This document shows, in pieces, positions 1-8,651 of a stretch of 22,223 bases of DNA. The stretch comes from JAUNQW01 sp043424615 (lineage in GTDB: Bacteria > Bacillota > Bacilli > Lactobacillales > Carnobacteriaceae_A): assembly GCA_043424615.1 (NCBI GenBank), contig JBHWOX010000037.1:1-22223 (forward strand), in the 5' to 3' direction. Each line of letters starts with the position of its first letter. The stretch's first letter is position 1. Below the pieces are notes generated by a model. The model ran no database searches. It was given only the letters and a program-made list of their open reading frames with translations, and was not told the DNA's origin. The position numbers were made by a program, and so were the translations under genes.

Positions 1-66
1 GCCCTTCTCCTCCCTGCTTGTAAGCGATGAAAAAAACTGAGGAATAAAAAGTTTGTGACTTCATTC

Positions 67-95
67 AATAATCTCTGAAGGCTTAGATTATTTTT
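67..95 (+). terminator. Weak possible terminator at left edge
   Basis: An 8-bp inverted repeat (AATAATCT at 67-74, AGATTATT at 85-92) is followed by a short T-run. It could end a plus-strand gene lying mostly outside the window. The rest of bases 1-93 shows no supportable gene. The minus strand carries a GGGAGGAG stretch near bases 5-12 that could be the ribosome binding site of a gene continuing leftwards. Confidence 0.3.
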
Positions 96-519
96 ATCTT
101 GAATGAAAGGCTAATAAAATTAAACTCAGAGCTGCGTTGACCAAACCTAGAATGATTAAGAAGGGATAGGTCAGTATGTGATGAAAATAAGGAATATATA
201 TCAAGGCTAGAAGAAGAAAACTCCAAAAAAGAGATAAGAGTCGAGCTGAGTTATTCTTCCTCTTGGTGGGCTTATTTTTCCATTGCCAGCAAAGAAAAAC
301 GATTAAGATAACAAGAAGGACACTTAGTATCATTAAATATGGGGGTTTGAAATAATGATACAAAAGGTAAGTTCGACGAAACCTAAGAGAATGATTGACT
401 CCGGCAGATGAAGTGCTCAGCTTTTGAAGGTATAAGACCAGTCCTGTTAAAAGCACTTGTATAAGAATCACTAGAGCCGTTAAAGTCATTCTAACTGTTT
501 GCTTATTTTTCCCACTCAT
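94..519 (-). CDS. Small four-helix membrane protein of unknown function
   Basis: I do not recognise this 141-residue protein. It starts with a short basic tail (SGKNKQ) and has four hydrophobic stretches, at about residues 10-31, 58-78, 91-110 and 115-137. A Lys/Arg/Asn-rich cytoplasmic-looking loop lies at about 80-90. The ATG at 519 lies 5 bases downstream of the stop codon of the triple-rhodanese lipoprotein gene, and no strong independent ribosome binding site is seen, so translation is probably coupled and the two form an operon. A role with the lipoprotein at the membrane is inference from this spacing only. Confidence 0.7.
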   Translation of the reverse strand: MSGKNKQTVRMTLTALVILIQVLLTGLVLYLQKLSTSSAGVNHSLRFRRTYLLYHYFKPPYLMILSVLLVILIVFLCWQWKNKPTKRKNNSARLLSLFWSFLLLALIYIPYFHHILTYPFLIILGLVNAALSLILLAFHSR

Positions 520-524
520 TCGCC

Positions 525-2108
525 CTAGGCTGCTTTCTCGTCTTCTTGACCAGTTGTTTCCACAGGCTCGGCTCCTCCTTGTTTTTCAGAAGCATTTTTA
601 GCCCCGTCGAATTTTTGGATGTCACCACCGGGTTCACCCACGATAAATGGATTTCCTTCATTCGACCAAGCAATCCAACCATCTGAAAACATATTATCCT
701 CTAAGCGATTGGCGGCATAGGCATACCACATGGCTTCAGCTGCTCGCCAGCCAGATCCACACATGAAGGTCATGGGTTGGTCTAAGTTCACCTTATTATC
801 TTCTAACATGGTTTCAATTTCATCCAGATTTCGCATGGTTTTATCAGGATTACGCCAGTAGTACATGGAACTAGAACTATTCAAACCTGAACGACCGTAA
901 ATAGCCCCTTCAATACGCCCGGCTATGTTGTGGTAATCATAACCTGATGTTTGACCAATATATTCTTCCCAGGTCCGCACATCGACCAGTTGGTAATTTT
1001 CATTGTTAGCCAAATTATCTTTGACATCCTCCACAGTTTGAAGCATCTCCGGTTGAGCTGGATAAGCCGTCCCAAAGTCACCTTTAGCCGTAGGTTCTTG
1101 CTCTTCTGTCTCAAGTTCAAATCCTTGGTTTTGCCAGTTGACAAGTCCTCCATTTAGTAAGCGGACATCTTCAACCCCCATATATTTAGCAAGATAAGCA
1201 AACCGGCTAGAAGCCATGGGTTCAGGACCAGTCGCAATAACAATCGTATCTTTGTCGATCCCATTGGCTAATAGTAAATCAGCTAGAGTTTCTGGATCTG
1301 CCAGTCGCCATTCTTCTACACCATCAACATAGGTTTTTGGAGGTTCGTATGAGTCTGTATTAATGTGAACAGCTGAAGGAATATGTCCATCTAAATAACC
1401 GGATTCCTCAACTTCTCCCCAGGACACATCGACAATGGCGACGTCCGCACCTTCTTTAAAACCCTCAGGATAATTTCCCTGGATGAGTTCGTTGACGGTT
1501 TGGGCAGAGGCAACAATTTCATAATTGTCATAAGAAATTAATTCACGGCTGTCGTCTTGAATCCATTCGCTGGCATCATACAAACGTACTTGATTCATCC
1601 CTTGGCTAGCGAAATAGTCAGCAACGACTTGAGCATCCTCACCATTGGTATCATAAACAATAATATCTTTATCGGCTTGAATCCCTTTTGCTTCAAGCGT
1701 TTCAGCCAAAAGTTCCTCCAAAGATTTTCCTTCTAATGATGCTTCTTGGTCGTACAGGCCATTAATCCATTTGGCAGAAAAATCAATGGCCCCATCAATA
1801 TGACCTCCTCTGTTACCCTCAGCATCTGGCCAACCGATATAAATATCATTCAAACGGGCGTCAACGACTAAGGCATTATCCTCTTCTAAAGCTGCCTCGA
1901 CATCTTCTGTCGTCGCTTGCTCAAATTCTTTGGACGCTTGTTCGGATTTCTCACCCTCTTCCTTACTAGCCTCTCCCTCTTGAGAAGTTTGCTGGCTGCT
2001 TGGATCAGACGATGAGCTGGCATTATCTTTTTCCACCCCACCATTACAAGCACTAATAACAAACAAGACCGCAAAAAACATTAAAAATATGGACCATTTT
2101 TTCTTCAT
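525..2108 (-). CDS. Lipoprotein with three rhodanese domains
   Basis: This is an extracytoplasmic sulfurtransferase-family lipoprotein of 527 residues. I chose the ATG at 2108 because AGGAGA lies 6 bases upstream; an ATG at 2141 opens the same frame but would place that ribosome binding site inside the gene. Residues 1-21 form a lipoprotein signal ending in the lipobox ISAC (Cys21), followed by a Ser/Glu/Gln/Lys-rich linker to about residue 65. Three rhodanese-like domains follow, at about 67-189, 200-335 and 350-490. Only the third has a catalytic loop with cysteine (CGSGWRA, Cys450). The corresponding loops of domains 1 and 2 read YDTNGED and ATGPEP and lack cysteine. Rhodaneses move sulfane sulfur from thiosulfate or similar donors to thiophilic acceptors; the substrate here is unknown. 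It is followed closely by the small membrane protein gene, and trkA lies 113 bases upstream. Confidence 0.88.
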   Translation of the reverse strand: MKKKWSIFLMFFAVLFVISACNGGVEKDNASSSSDPSSQQTSQEGEASKEEGEKSEQASKEFEQATTEDVEAALEEDNALVVDARLNDIYIGWPDAEGNRGGHIDGAIDFSAKWINGLYDQEASLEGKSLEELLAETLEAKGIQADKDIIVYDTNGEDAQVVADYFASQGMNQVRLYDASEWIQDDSRELISYDNYEIVASAQTVNELIQGNYPEGFKEGADVAIVDVSWGEVEESGYLDGHIPSAVHINTDSYEPPKTYVDGVEEWRLADPETLADLLLANGIDKDTIVIATGPEPMASSRFAYLAKYMGVEDVRLLNGGLVNWQNQGFELETEEQEPTAKGDFGTAYPAQPEMLQTVEDVKDNLANNENYQLVDVRTWEEYIGQTSGYDYHNIAGRIEGAIYGRSGLNSSSSMYYWRNPDKTMRNLDEIETMLEDNKVNLDQPMTFMCGSGWRAAEAMWYAYAANRLEDNMFSDGWIAWSNEGNPFIVGEPGGDIQKFDGAKNASEKQGGAEPVETTGQEDEKAA

Positions 2109-2221
2109 CGTTTGTCTCCTTTCACTCCATTTATAGTACATAAGTGAAGTGTATCACATTACAGACGAATAGAAGCTTGTTGATCTATTAAAAATCCATA
2201 TAGATGATTGGGGGAGGGCTG

Positions 2222-3577
2222 TTATTTCACAATAGCTGTTAAATCGCTTAAGTTTTTCTGGCAGCTGACAATAATGACCCGGTCTCCTACTTGGATTTGA
2301 TCGTCCCCATCTGGAACAATCAATTGATCTTGTCGGTATATAGCCGCAATGAGGGTATCATCAATAAGATGTAAGTCTTTAAAAGGTTTTTTAGTAATTT
2401 TCGACTCACTTAAAACTTCAAATTCTGACGTTTCCACTCGGCCATCTAGAATTTGGTGAAAATTAGAAATGGCAGAGTGGCGGCTAGCCTTAAGGGAACG
2501 AATGACCCGAATCATTTTATCCGCCATAATAGCTTTAGGGATGACGACGGCATCCAGACCCATTTCTTCTGATATTTTAAGAAAATCAGTTCGATTAATT
2601 TTCGTAATGATTTTTTTTATGCCAAATTGCTTAGCCAAAAGTGAAATCATCATATTGGTTTCATCGTACTTGGTAAGGGATAAGCAACAATCAAAGTGTT
2701 GGATGCCTTCTGCTTCTAAGATAGATTTTTCTGTCCCATCAGCACAGATAACATCCACATGGGGAAATCTTTCAGCAAATTCAAAGGCCAGGCTGGGATC
2801 TTTTTCAATCAATTTAATATGGTAAGACTTATTTTTTAAAAGCTTCAATAGATTATAAGAAATGTTTCCTGCCCCTACGATAAATAAATCGCGAAGGCAG
2901 CCGATAGGTCGAGCTAATTGTTGGTTCATGAAATCCTGCAAATGTTTTTGGGAAGAAATCAAATGAACCAAATCACCCGCTAACAGACAATCTTCCCCCG
3001 TTGGAATAAGGACTTGACCCTGACGCTCGATGGCACAGACCAGAATATGCTCACCTTCTTTTTGGCGAAAACCATTCAAAGCTTGGTTCACAAACTGGTC
3101 CTCTTCTTGGACGCGAATTTCAACCAAACTCAATTGCCCTTCCAAGAATTGTTCAACGTTATTGGCGGAAGGAAAAGAGATAATTTCTTTAATTTCTTTG
3201 GCTGCATCCATTTCTGGATTCATGACTTGACTGATGCCGAGCTGCTCTTTCAAATTCGATATGGCATCATAATACTTAGCCTGGCGGACTCGGGCATAAA
3301 CATCTTCCACACCAAATTGGCGAGAAAAAATAGCAGCCAGGATGTTTTCTTCATCAGAATTGGTCACCGAAATAAAAACATCCGCTTGGTGGATATTGGC
3401 TTCATCTAAAATGTTAATGTCGGTTCCATCGCCTACTAGGGCCTGAATATCGTATTTATTAAAAAGTTTTTCAACGATTTGAGGATCATGGTCAATCAAA
3501 ATAATGTCGGTCGTCTGCCAGAGACTAGCAATAATCGCCTCTCCAACAGCGCCACCACCTACGATGACTAGTTTCAT
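2222..3577 (-). CDS. trkA: Trk K+ uptake regulatory subunit TrkA
   Basis: This is the peripheral, NAD(H)-binding subunit that gates TrkH-type potassium channels at the cytoplasmic face. The 451-residue length fits full TrkA, which carries two RCK units. The first nucleotide-binding fold begins at residue 4 with GGGAVG (7-12), and the acidic ribose-binding position at the end of beta-2 is Asp29. The second begins near residue 231 with GAGNIS (235-240), where the last glycine of the usual GxGxxG is Ser. RCK-C-like domains end each half; the last, at about 380-450, contains DGDDQIQVGDRVIIV. The ATG at 3577 has a GAAGAG-type ribosome binding site and lies 15 bases after trkH, so the two form an operon. 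Confidence 0.95.
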   Translation of the reverse strand: MKLVIVGGGAVGEAIIASLWQTTDIILIDHDPQIVEKLFNKYDIQALVGDGTDINILDEANIHQADVFISVTNSDEENILAAIFSRQFGVEDVYARVRQAKYYDAISNLKEQLGISQVMNPEMDAAKEIKEIISFPSANNVEQFLEGQLSLVEIRVQEEDQFVNQALNGFRQKEGEHILVCAIERQGQVLIPTGEDCLLAGDLVHLISSQKHLQDFMNQQLARPIGCLRDLFIVGAGNISYNLLKLLKNKSYHIKLIEKDPSLAFEFAERFPHVDVICADGTEKSILEAEGIQHFDCCLSLTKYDETNMMISLLAKQFGIKKIITKINRTDFLKISEEMGLDAVVIPKAIMADKMIRVIRSLKASRHSAISNFHQILDGRVETSEFEVLSESKITKKPFKDLHLIDDTLIAAIYRQDQLIVPDGDDQIQVGDRVIIVSCQKNLSDLTAIVK

Positions 3578-3592
3578 TCTTTTCTCTTCTTT

Positions 3593-5047
3593 CTATCTAT
3601 TTTTGTTCCAAATATTAGGTATAAATAAAGCCAAAACCGGATATATTTCCAGACGTCCAACCAGCATAGCGAAGGTCAAGGTCATTTTGGCGATTGGTGA
3701 AAAAGTCGCAAAAGATCCCGTTGGTCCGACCACACCAAATCCAGGACCGATATTGTTCATGGTAGCTGCAACAGCAGAAAATGACGTTAGAAAATCATTT
3801 TGCGTCACAGAAACCACCAGCAAGCAGACGAAGAAAATCAATATATACAGTCCTAAGTAATCATAGGCTCGATTTACTATATTATCATCCAGCCGTTTTA
3901 AATTTTTAAAAATTAAAAAAATTTGACGAGGACGAATGGATTGTTTGATTGAACGAAAACAAGATTTAAAATAAATCAAAACTCGGGATACTTTAATTCC
4001 ACCCGCAGTCGAACCAGCCATCCCTCCAACGAACATCACGGCTAATAAAATTAAATGTGAAAACAGTGGCCATTGACCAAAATCGGTCGTTGCATAACCT
4101 GTGGTGGTCATGATTGTAGAAACAGTAAATAAGCTATCACGGAATAATTCTTCTCCCTGCTGATAACGGGGAAAAAGGTTAAACATAATCAAAAGCACTG
4201 CTAGAGCCATAATAAATAGATAGGTTTGTAATTCATCATCTTGAATAAAGTCTTTGACTCTTCTTTTTAATAAAATGAAGTACAGATTAAAGTTGACACC
4301 AAAAACAATCATAGCAATGGCTAGGATGTATTCGACGCCCGGATTATTAAAATACCCCACACTGAGGGCTCGGTTTGAAAACCCACCTGTTCCTGCTGCC
4401 CCAAAAGCATGAATAGCAGCGTCAAATGGTTTAAGGCCAGCCAGCATTAAAATCAAAATTAATAAAAGTGTCATGACCACATACATGAGGTATAAAATAC
4501 CGGCATTACTTTTATTTTTTGATGTTAATTTTCCAAACTCAGGTCCGGGCATTTCCGCTTTTAAAATGTTGTTGGAACCCTCTCCCATTTGGGGGGCAAA
4601 GGCAAAGAAAAAAACTAAAATTCCCATCCCACCAATTAAATGGGAGAAAGACCGCCAAAATAAACTGGAAAATTGGAGAGCTTCCACATTGGTCAAAATA
4701 GATGCCCCCGTCGTCGTAAAGCCGGACATCATTTCAAAAGTGGCATCAATAAAGTTAGGTATTTCTCCACTAATGATGAGTGGCAAACCACCAAAGACAG
4801 ACATCAGGAGCCAAGATAAGGTTGTAATGACAAATCCATCTAACTCAGAGAAGTTATTTTCTTGCTGGCGGAAAAAATAGCTCAGCAAGGCCCCTATCAG
4901 TAAAAGCAAGCCGATGCACATCAGGTAAGAGTGCTGATAAATTGGAGCTTCCTCATAGTGAAAAGAAATTATCAGGGGAAACAGCATTAAGATAGCCTCA
5001 ACGATGAGAACCTTTCCAATAGTTGCTGACACAAGTGATTTGTTCAA
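3593..5047 (-). CDS. trkH: Trk K+ uptake membrane subunit TrkH
   Basis: This is the K+-translocating membrane subunit of a Trk system, 484 residues and close to usual TrkH length. It is rich in hydrophobic helices and contains the expected pore-loop signatures of the TrkH/KtrB superfamily: TTTGAS before the first long pore segment, AAGTGGFS in the second, TTTGYAT in the third and NNIGPGFG in the fourth. The start is TTG, not ATG (MNKSL), supported by AGAAGAG (5054-5060) six bases upstream. It is directly followed by trkA. It lies just downstream of the metA terminator, so trkHA probably has its own promoter within 5048-5140. No clear -35/-10 pair was found there. Confidence 0.94.
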   Translation of the reverse strand: MNKSLVSATIGKVLIVEAILMLFPLIISFHYEEAPIYQHSYLMCIGLLLLIGALLSYFFRQQENNFSELDGFVITTLSWLLMSVFGGLPLIISGEIPNFIDATFEMMSGFTTTGASILTNVEALQFSSLFWRSFSHLIGGMGILVFFFAFAPQMGEGSNNILKAEMPGPEFGKLTSKNKSNAGILYLMYVVMTLLLILILMLAGLKPFDAAIHAFGAAGTGGFSNRALSVGYFNNPGVEYILAIAMIVFGVNFNLYFILLKRRVKDFIQDDELQTYLFIMALAVLLIMFNLFPRYQQGEELFRDSLFTVSTIMTTTGYATTDFGQWPLFSHLILLAVMFVGGMAGSTAGGIKVSRVLIYFKSCFRSIKQSIRPRQIFLIFKNLKRLDDNIVNRAYDYLGLYILIFFVCLLVVSVTQNDFLTSFSAVAATMNNIGPGFGVVGPTGSFATFSPIAKMTLTFAMLVGRLEIYPVLALFIPNIWNKNR

Positions 5048-5140
5048 TTTTTTCTCTTCTTTCTTTTTTTAATAGCTCTTCTCCAGGGTTGTAATGCCTC
5101 AAGCTTACTTGATTTGCAGGAAAAAAGGTAGGAAAATTGG

Positions 5141-5192
5141 ATAAAAAAAAGCAAAAGCTTAGAATAAATCTTCTAAACTTTTACTTGCTTTT
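5141..5192 (-). terminator. Intrinsic terminator of metA
   Basis: On the minus strand, directly after the metA stop codon, a long interrupted hairpin (arms about 5147-5164 and 5171-5192, with a small bulge) is followed by a run of eight U residues. This separates metA from the trkHA operon. Confidence 0.8.
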
Positions 5193-5193
5193 G

Positions 5194-6111
5194 CTATGAA
5201 TTCAATTGTTTCAAGTCGTATGGTGTGTTTTGATAGGTTTCATTCACCCAATTATTGAATAAAATGTAAGCGTAGGACTGCCAGCTAACGATTGGCTCTT
5301 GTTCGGGATCATCCTGAGGGTAGTAATGGTCAGGAACAGCAATATTTAAGCCCTTGTTCAAGTCTCGCTGATATTCTAATTCCAGGGTTTCTCTTTGGTA
5401 CTCCAGATGACCAAAAATAAACAAGTCACGATAATCACGGCTGGTGACAATATCTGGCCCTAAATCATCACGTTCACTCAGGACTAATAAGTCCTCATGA
5501 GCATAAAGCTGATCCGCATTTAAGCTCGTGTGGCGGGACTCTGGCACCCAATAATAGTCGTTAAATCCACGCAGATAGGGGTGGTTGCTTTGGCTAACTT
5601 TATATTTGTAAATGCCAAAAAGTTTTTGGTCGAGAGCAATTTTTTGAATGTCATAATAATGGTTGAGAGCAAATTGGGCCCCCCAACAAATAAAGAATCT
5701 TGAAAAAACGTGGGTTTCAGACCACTGGATGATGCTCAATAATTCTTCATAATAACTGACCTCTTCAAAAGGCATATGTTCCACCGGTGCCCCAGTAATG
5801 ATAAGGCCGTCATAATAATCATTTTTGATTTCATCAAAAGTTTTATAAAAATTATTGAGATGGCTTTCTGAAATGTTTTTTGACTGGTAAGAAGCGGTGT
5901 GCATCAAGTCAACATCTATTTGCAGAGGGGTACCTCCTAATAAACGTAAGAGCTGAAATTCAGTTGCCTCTTTGGTAGGCATTAAATTTAAAATCATCAC
6001 ACGAATGGGGCGGATGTCCTGGCTGGAGGCCCGTCTTTCATGGATAATATTGACCCCTTGTTGTTCTAAATTCTTGCTGACTGGTAAACCATTTGGAATT
6101 TTAATTGGCAT
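5194..6111 (-). CDS. metA: Homoserine O-acyltransferase MetA (predicted O-acetyltransferase)
   Basis: MetA acylates the hydroxyl of homoserine in the first committed step of methionine synthesis, in the cytoplasm. The 305-residue length is typical. The catalytic residues sit at the same numbers as in E. coli MetA: nucleophile Cys142 in ICWGAQ, and His235 and Glu237 in FGHLEY. Residue 111 is Glu (TGAPVE); in this family glutamate there goes with acetyl-CoA and glycine with succinyl-CoA, so I predict acetyl-CoA use. The ATG at 6111 has a strong GGAGGAG ribosome binding site. It lies 90 bases downstream of the metal ATPase gene with its own extended -10 promoter. No S-box (SAM) or T-box leader fits in that short space. 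Sulfhydrylation and other methionine genes are not in the window. Confidence 0.95.
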   Translation of the reverse strand: MPIKIPNGLPVSKNLEQQGVNIIHERRASSQDIRPIRVMILNLMPTKEATEFQLLRLLGGTPLQIDVDLMHTASYQSKNISESHLNNFYKTFDEIKNDYYDGLIITGAPVEHMPFEEVSYYEELLSIIQWSETHVFSRFFICWGAQFALNHYYDIQKIALDQKLFGIYKYKVSQSNHPYLRGFNDYYWVPESRHTSLNADQLYAHEDLLVLSERDDLGPDIVTSRDYRDLFIFGHLEYQRETLELEYQRDLNKGLNIAVPDHYYPQDDPEQEPIVSWQSYAYILFNNWVNETYQNTPYDLKQLNS

Positions 6112-6141
6112 GGCACTAACTCCTCCACAGTATTTCCTTCT

Positions 6142-6150
6142 ATTCTAGCA
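6142..6150 (-). promoter_or_regulatory. Extended -10 promoter of metA
   Basis: The minus strand reads TGC-TAGAAT, an extended -10 element, about 30 bases upstream of the metA start. The -35 region (TTCCTT at 18-bp spacing) is poor, as extended -10 promoters tolerate. Confidence 0.45.
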
Positions 6151-6201
6151 AACTTTTTGCACTTAAAGGAAAGAATGTTTTTTGTACTGAAAACTCAAAT
6201 C

Positions 6202-8586
6202 TTATTTCTTCAAAATCCTCATCGCGTTTAATACGGATATCACTGTTAAACCGACATCCGCAAAAACTGCTCCCCACATACTCGCCATCCCTACTGCCCC
6301 TAGAATTAGAAAAAGGCCTTTCACAGCTAGAATTAAAATGATATTTTGCCAAACAATGCGGCTGGTTTCATGGGCTACATCGATAGCTTGAGCAACTTTG
6401 GAGGGCTGGTCATCCATTAACACTACATCGGCTGCTTCTATGGCAGCATCTGATCCCATAGCTCCCATGGCAAAACCAATATCCGCCCGGGCAATCACAG
6501 CAGTGTCGTTGATACCGTCTCCGACAAAGACCGTCCGCTTTCCTTCATTTTCTTGGCTGATTAATTTTTCTAAGATTTTAACCTTATCGTCAGGCAAGAG
6601 TTCCGCGTACACTTCATCCAAGTCTAATTCCTGTCCAATAGCCTGAGCAATGTTTGCAGAATCTCCAGTGAGCATCACCAAGTGTTTGACTCCTTGTTTT
6701 TTCAAAGCTTGGGCGGTTATGTGTGCATCTTCCTTAATCTCATCAGCAATAAGAAGATAGCCCATATAGCTTGAATCTTTGGCTAAATAAACGACCGTCC
6801 CCGCTTCCTTAACAGCTTGGTAATTGATATTAAAGCGATCCATCAAGCGACCATTGCCAGCCAATAGCTCATGACCATCGACTTTCACTTGTATGCCGTG
6901 ACCTGCAATCTCATTGTAATCACTAATTTTGCTAGCCTCTATATTTTTACCATAGGCTGAAACAATAGATTGACCAATTGGATGATTAGAATGAGCTTCA
7001 GCATAAGCGGCCCAAAAAAGCAACTGGTCTGCTGTCCATTCTTCTTGGGGGTGTATATCGGTTACTTCAAAATTACCCTCCGTTAGGGTTCCCGTTTTAT
7101 CAAAAACTACTGTATCAACAGCCGTTAGAGCTTCGAGATAATTTCCACCTTTAATCAAGATCCCTTTTTTAGAAGCTAAACCTATGCCGCCGAAAATACT
7201 TACTGGAATTGACACTACCAAGGCACAAGGGCAAGAAATAACAAGAAAGACACAGGCCCGGTAAATCCACTCATGAAATTGAGCACCTGGTATGATAAGG
7301 GGCATCAAGAAAGCCAGGATGGCCGCAGCCCCTACGACCAGAGGGGTATACCAGCGAGCAAATTTACTGATAAATTTTTCGGTGGGGGCTTTTCGGTGGG
7401 AAGCATGTTCGACCATGTCTAATATTTTCTTAACGGTTGAATCCGCGTATTCTTTCTCCACTTCCATGTAAAGTAAACCCTGACCATTTATAAAACCACT
7501 TAAAATTTCATCATCTAAGCCAACAGAGCGTGGAACAGATTCCCCTGTCAAAGCAGAAGTATCGACGGTGCTTTGACCTTTAATGACTCGACCATCCAGT
7601 GGGACTTTCTCACCTGGTCGAATAAGGAGGGTATCTCCCAGCTCTACTTGACTAGGATCGACGGGCTGACTTTTTCCATCTTTCCAAAGGTTAGCCACTT
7701 CGGCCTGAATATCCATGAGATCAGAGATAGACTGACGTGACTTGCCAACAGCCACGGATTGAAAAAGTTCTCCTAGCTGGTAAAAGAGCATCACTGCCAC
7801 TGCTTCGGGGTATTCCTGAATGTAAAAGGCACTTAAAGTTGCGATACTCATTAAAAAGGATTCATCAAACCATTGGCCATTAAATAGATTTTTGATGGCT
7901 TGCAGGAGAACATCATAGCCCACAATGATATAGGCAAAAACGAACAATAAAAGTTGTCCCGTCTCGCCCAAACCAGCAAACAGTGCCAATAATAAAAGGA
8001 TAAGGGCTAGAGCAATTCTAAGGCCTGTCAGAAAAATGGTTTTGTCCATGAGTGATTGAAAACGGAAAGTGTGTTGACTCTCATCCCTGGTCTCTTTTTC
8101 CTTGCGCTCTTCATTATTTATAACGCGACCTGTTTTTTTATCCCTGATCGTTAGCTGTGGTTCAAGTGACATAATCTTTTTATATATCTGCTTAAGGTCG
8201 GTTTTTTGCTGATTAGCCTCCAGAGTAAAAGTAAAACTTTCGGTCATGAAGTTAACGTCGGAATCATGGACCCCCTCGAGTTGTCCCACAGCATCTTCAA
8301 CTTTTTGAGCACAATTGGCGCAGGACAAACCTTTCAATTGCCATTCATAAGATTGACTATGTGGCTTCATTCTCTCAATATGAGACTGAGGCTCGATATC
8401 ATGAATGAGTTGGGATAGCTGATTTAAAAGTGCTTGGTCCTCCTTGGCCATAAAAGTCAATTGACCGGTTTGAACATCCAATTGTAGGTCATAAATGCCG
8501 CCCAATTGACTCAGGCTGTCTTCCACTTGTTGAACGATTGCTTGGCTTTGAATCCCTTGAATGATCCACTGATGTTTTTGAATCAT
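6202..8586 (-). CDS. cadA: P1B-type Zn/Cd/Pb-exporting ATPase
   Basis: This is a heavy-metal efflux ATPase of the plasma membrane, 794 residues. An HMA domain at about 78-145 carries the metal-binding CANC motif (89-92). A preceding HMA-like repeat at about 5-70 has lost its cysteines (GIQSQA where GMxCxxC is expected). A charged linker (150-175) is followed by the membrane domain, TGES (347-350) in the actuator domain, SCPC in the sixth helix (452-454), DKTGT with phosphorylated Asp496, the SNHP motif (533-536), TGD (640-642) and GDGIND (689-694). Lys756 and Asp777 in the last two helices match the pair typical of the Zn/Cd/Pb subgroup (ZntA K693/D714) and argue against copper. No CadC/CzrA-type regulator gene is next to it, and no convincing operator was found in its promoter. 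It precedes metA. Confidence 0.94.
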   Translation of the reverse strand: MIQKHQWIIQGIQSQAIVQQVEDSLSQLGGIYDLQLDVQTGQLTFMAKEDQALLNQLSQLIHDIEPQSHIERMKPHSQSYEWQLKGLSCANCAQKVEDAVGQLEGVHDSDVNFMTESFTFTLEANQQKTDLKQIYKKIMSLEPQLTIRDKKTGRVINNEERKEKETRDESQHTFRFQSLMDKTIFLTGLRIALALILLLLALFAGLGETGQLLLFVFAYIIVGYDVLLQAIKNLFNGQWFDESFLMSIATLSAFYIQEYPEAVAVMLFYQLGELFQSVAVGKSRQSISDLMDIQAEVANLWKDGKSQPVDPSQVELGDTLLIRPGEKVPLDGRVIKGQSTVDTSALTGESVPRSVGLDDEILSGFINGQGLLYMEVEKEYADSTVKKILDMVEHASHRKAPTEKFISKFARWYTPLVVGAAAILAFLMPLIIPGAQFHEWIYRACVFLVISCPCALVVSIPVSIFGGIGLASKKGILIKGGNYLEALTAVDTVVFDKTGTLTEGNFEVTDIHPQEEWTADQLLFWAAYAEAHSNHPIGQSIVSAYGKNIEASKISDYNEIAGHGIQVKVDGHELLAGNGRLMDRFNINYQAVKEAGTVVYLAKDSSYMGYLLIADEIKEDAHITAQALKKQGVKHLVMLTGDSANIAQAIGQELDLDEVYAELLPDDKVKILEKLISQENEGKRTVFVGDGINDTAVIARADIGFAMGAMGSDAAIEAADVVLMDDQPSKVAQAIDVAHETSRIVWQNIILILAVKGLFLILGAVGMASMWGAVFADVGLTVISVLNAMRILKK

Positions 8587-8602
8587 AAACTTATATTCCT
8601 TC

Positions 8603-8651
8603 CCCTCTATCTATTATTCGCATTCATTATACTTAATTTAATAACTATTTA
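8603..8651 (-). promoter_or_regulatory. Promoter of the metal ATPase gene
   Basis: The minus strand shows TATAAT preceded at 16 bp by TTTAAA, in a very AT-rich stretch about 40-65 bases upstream of the start codon. The -10 is perfect and the -35 is weak. An AAGGAA ribosome binding site follows. Confidence 0.5.

Noticed and set aside
8587..8640. CadC/CzrA-type operator at the metal ATPase promoter
   Set aside because: ATGAAT/ATTCAT-like words are present, but no convincing inverted repeat of the ArsR-family type.
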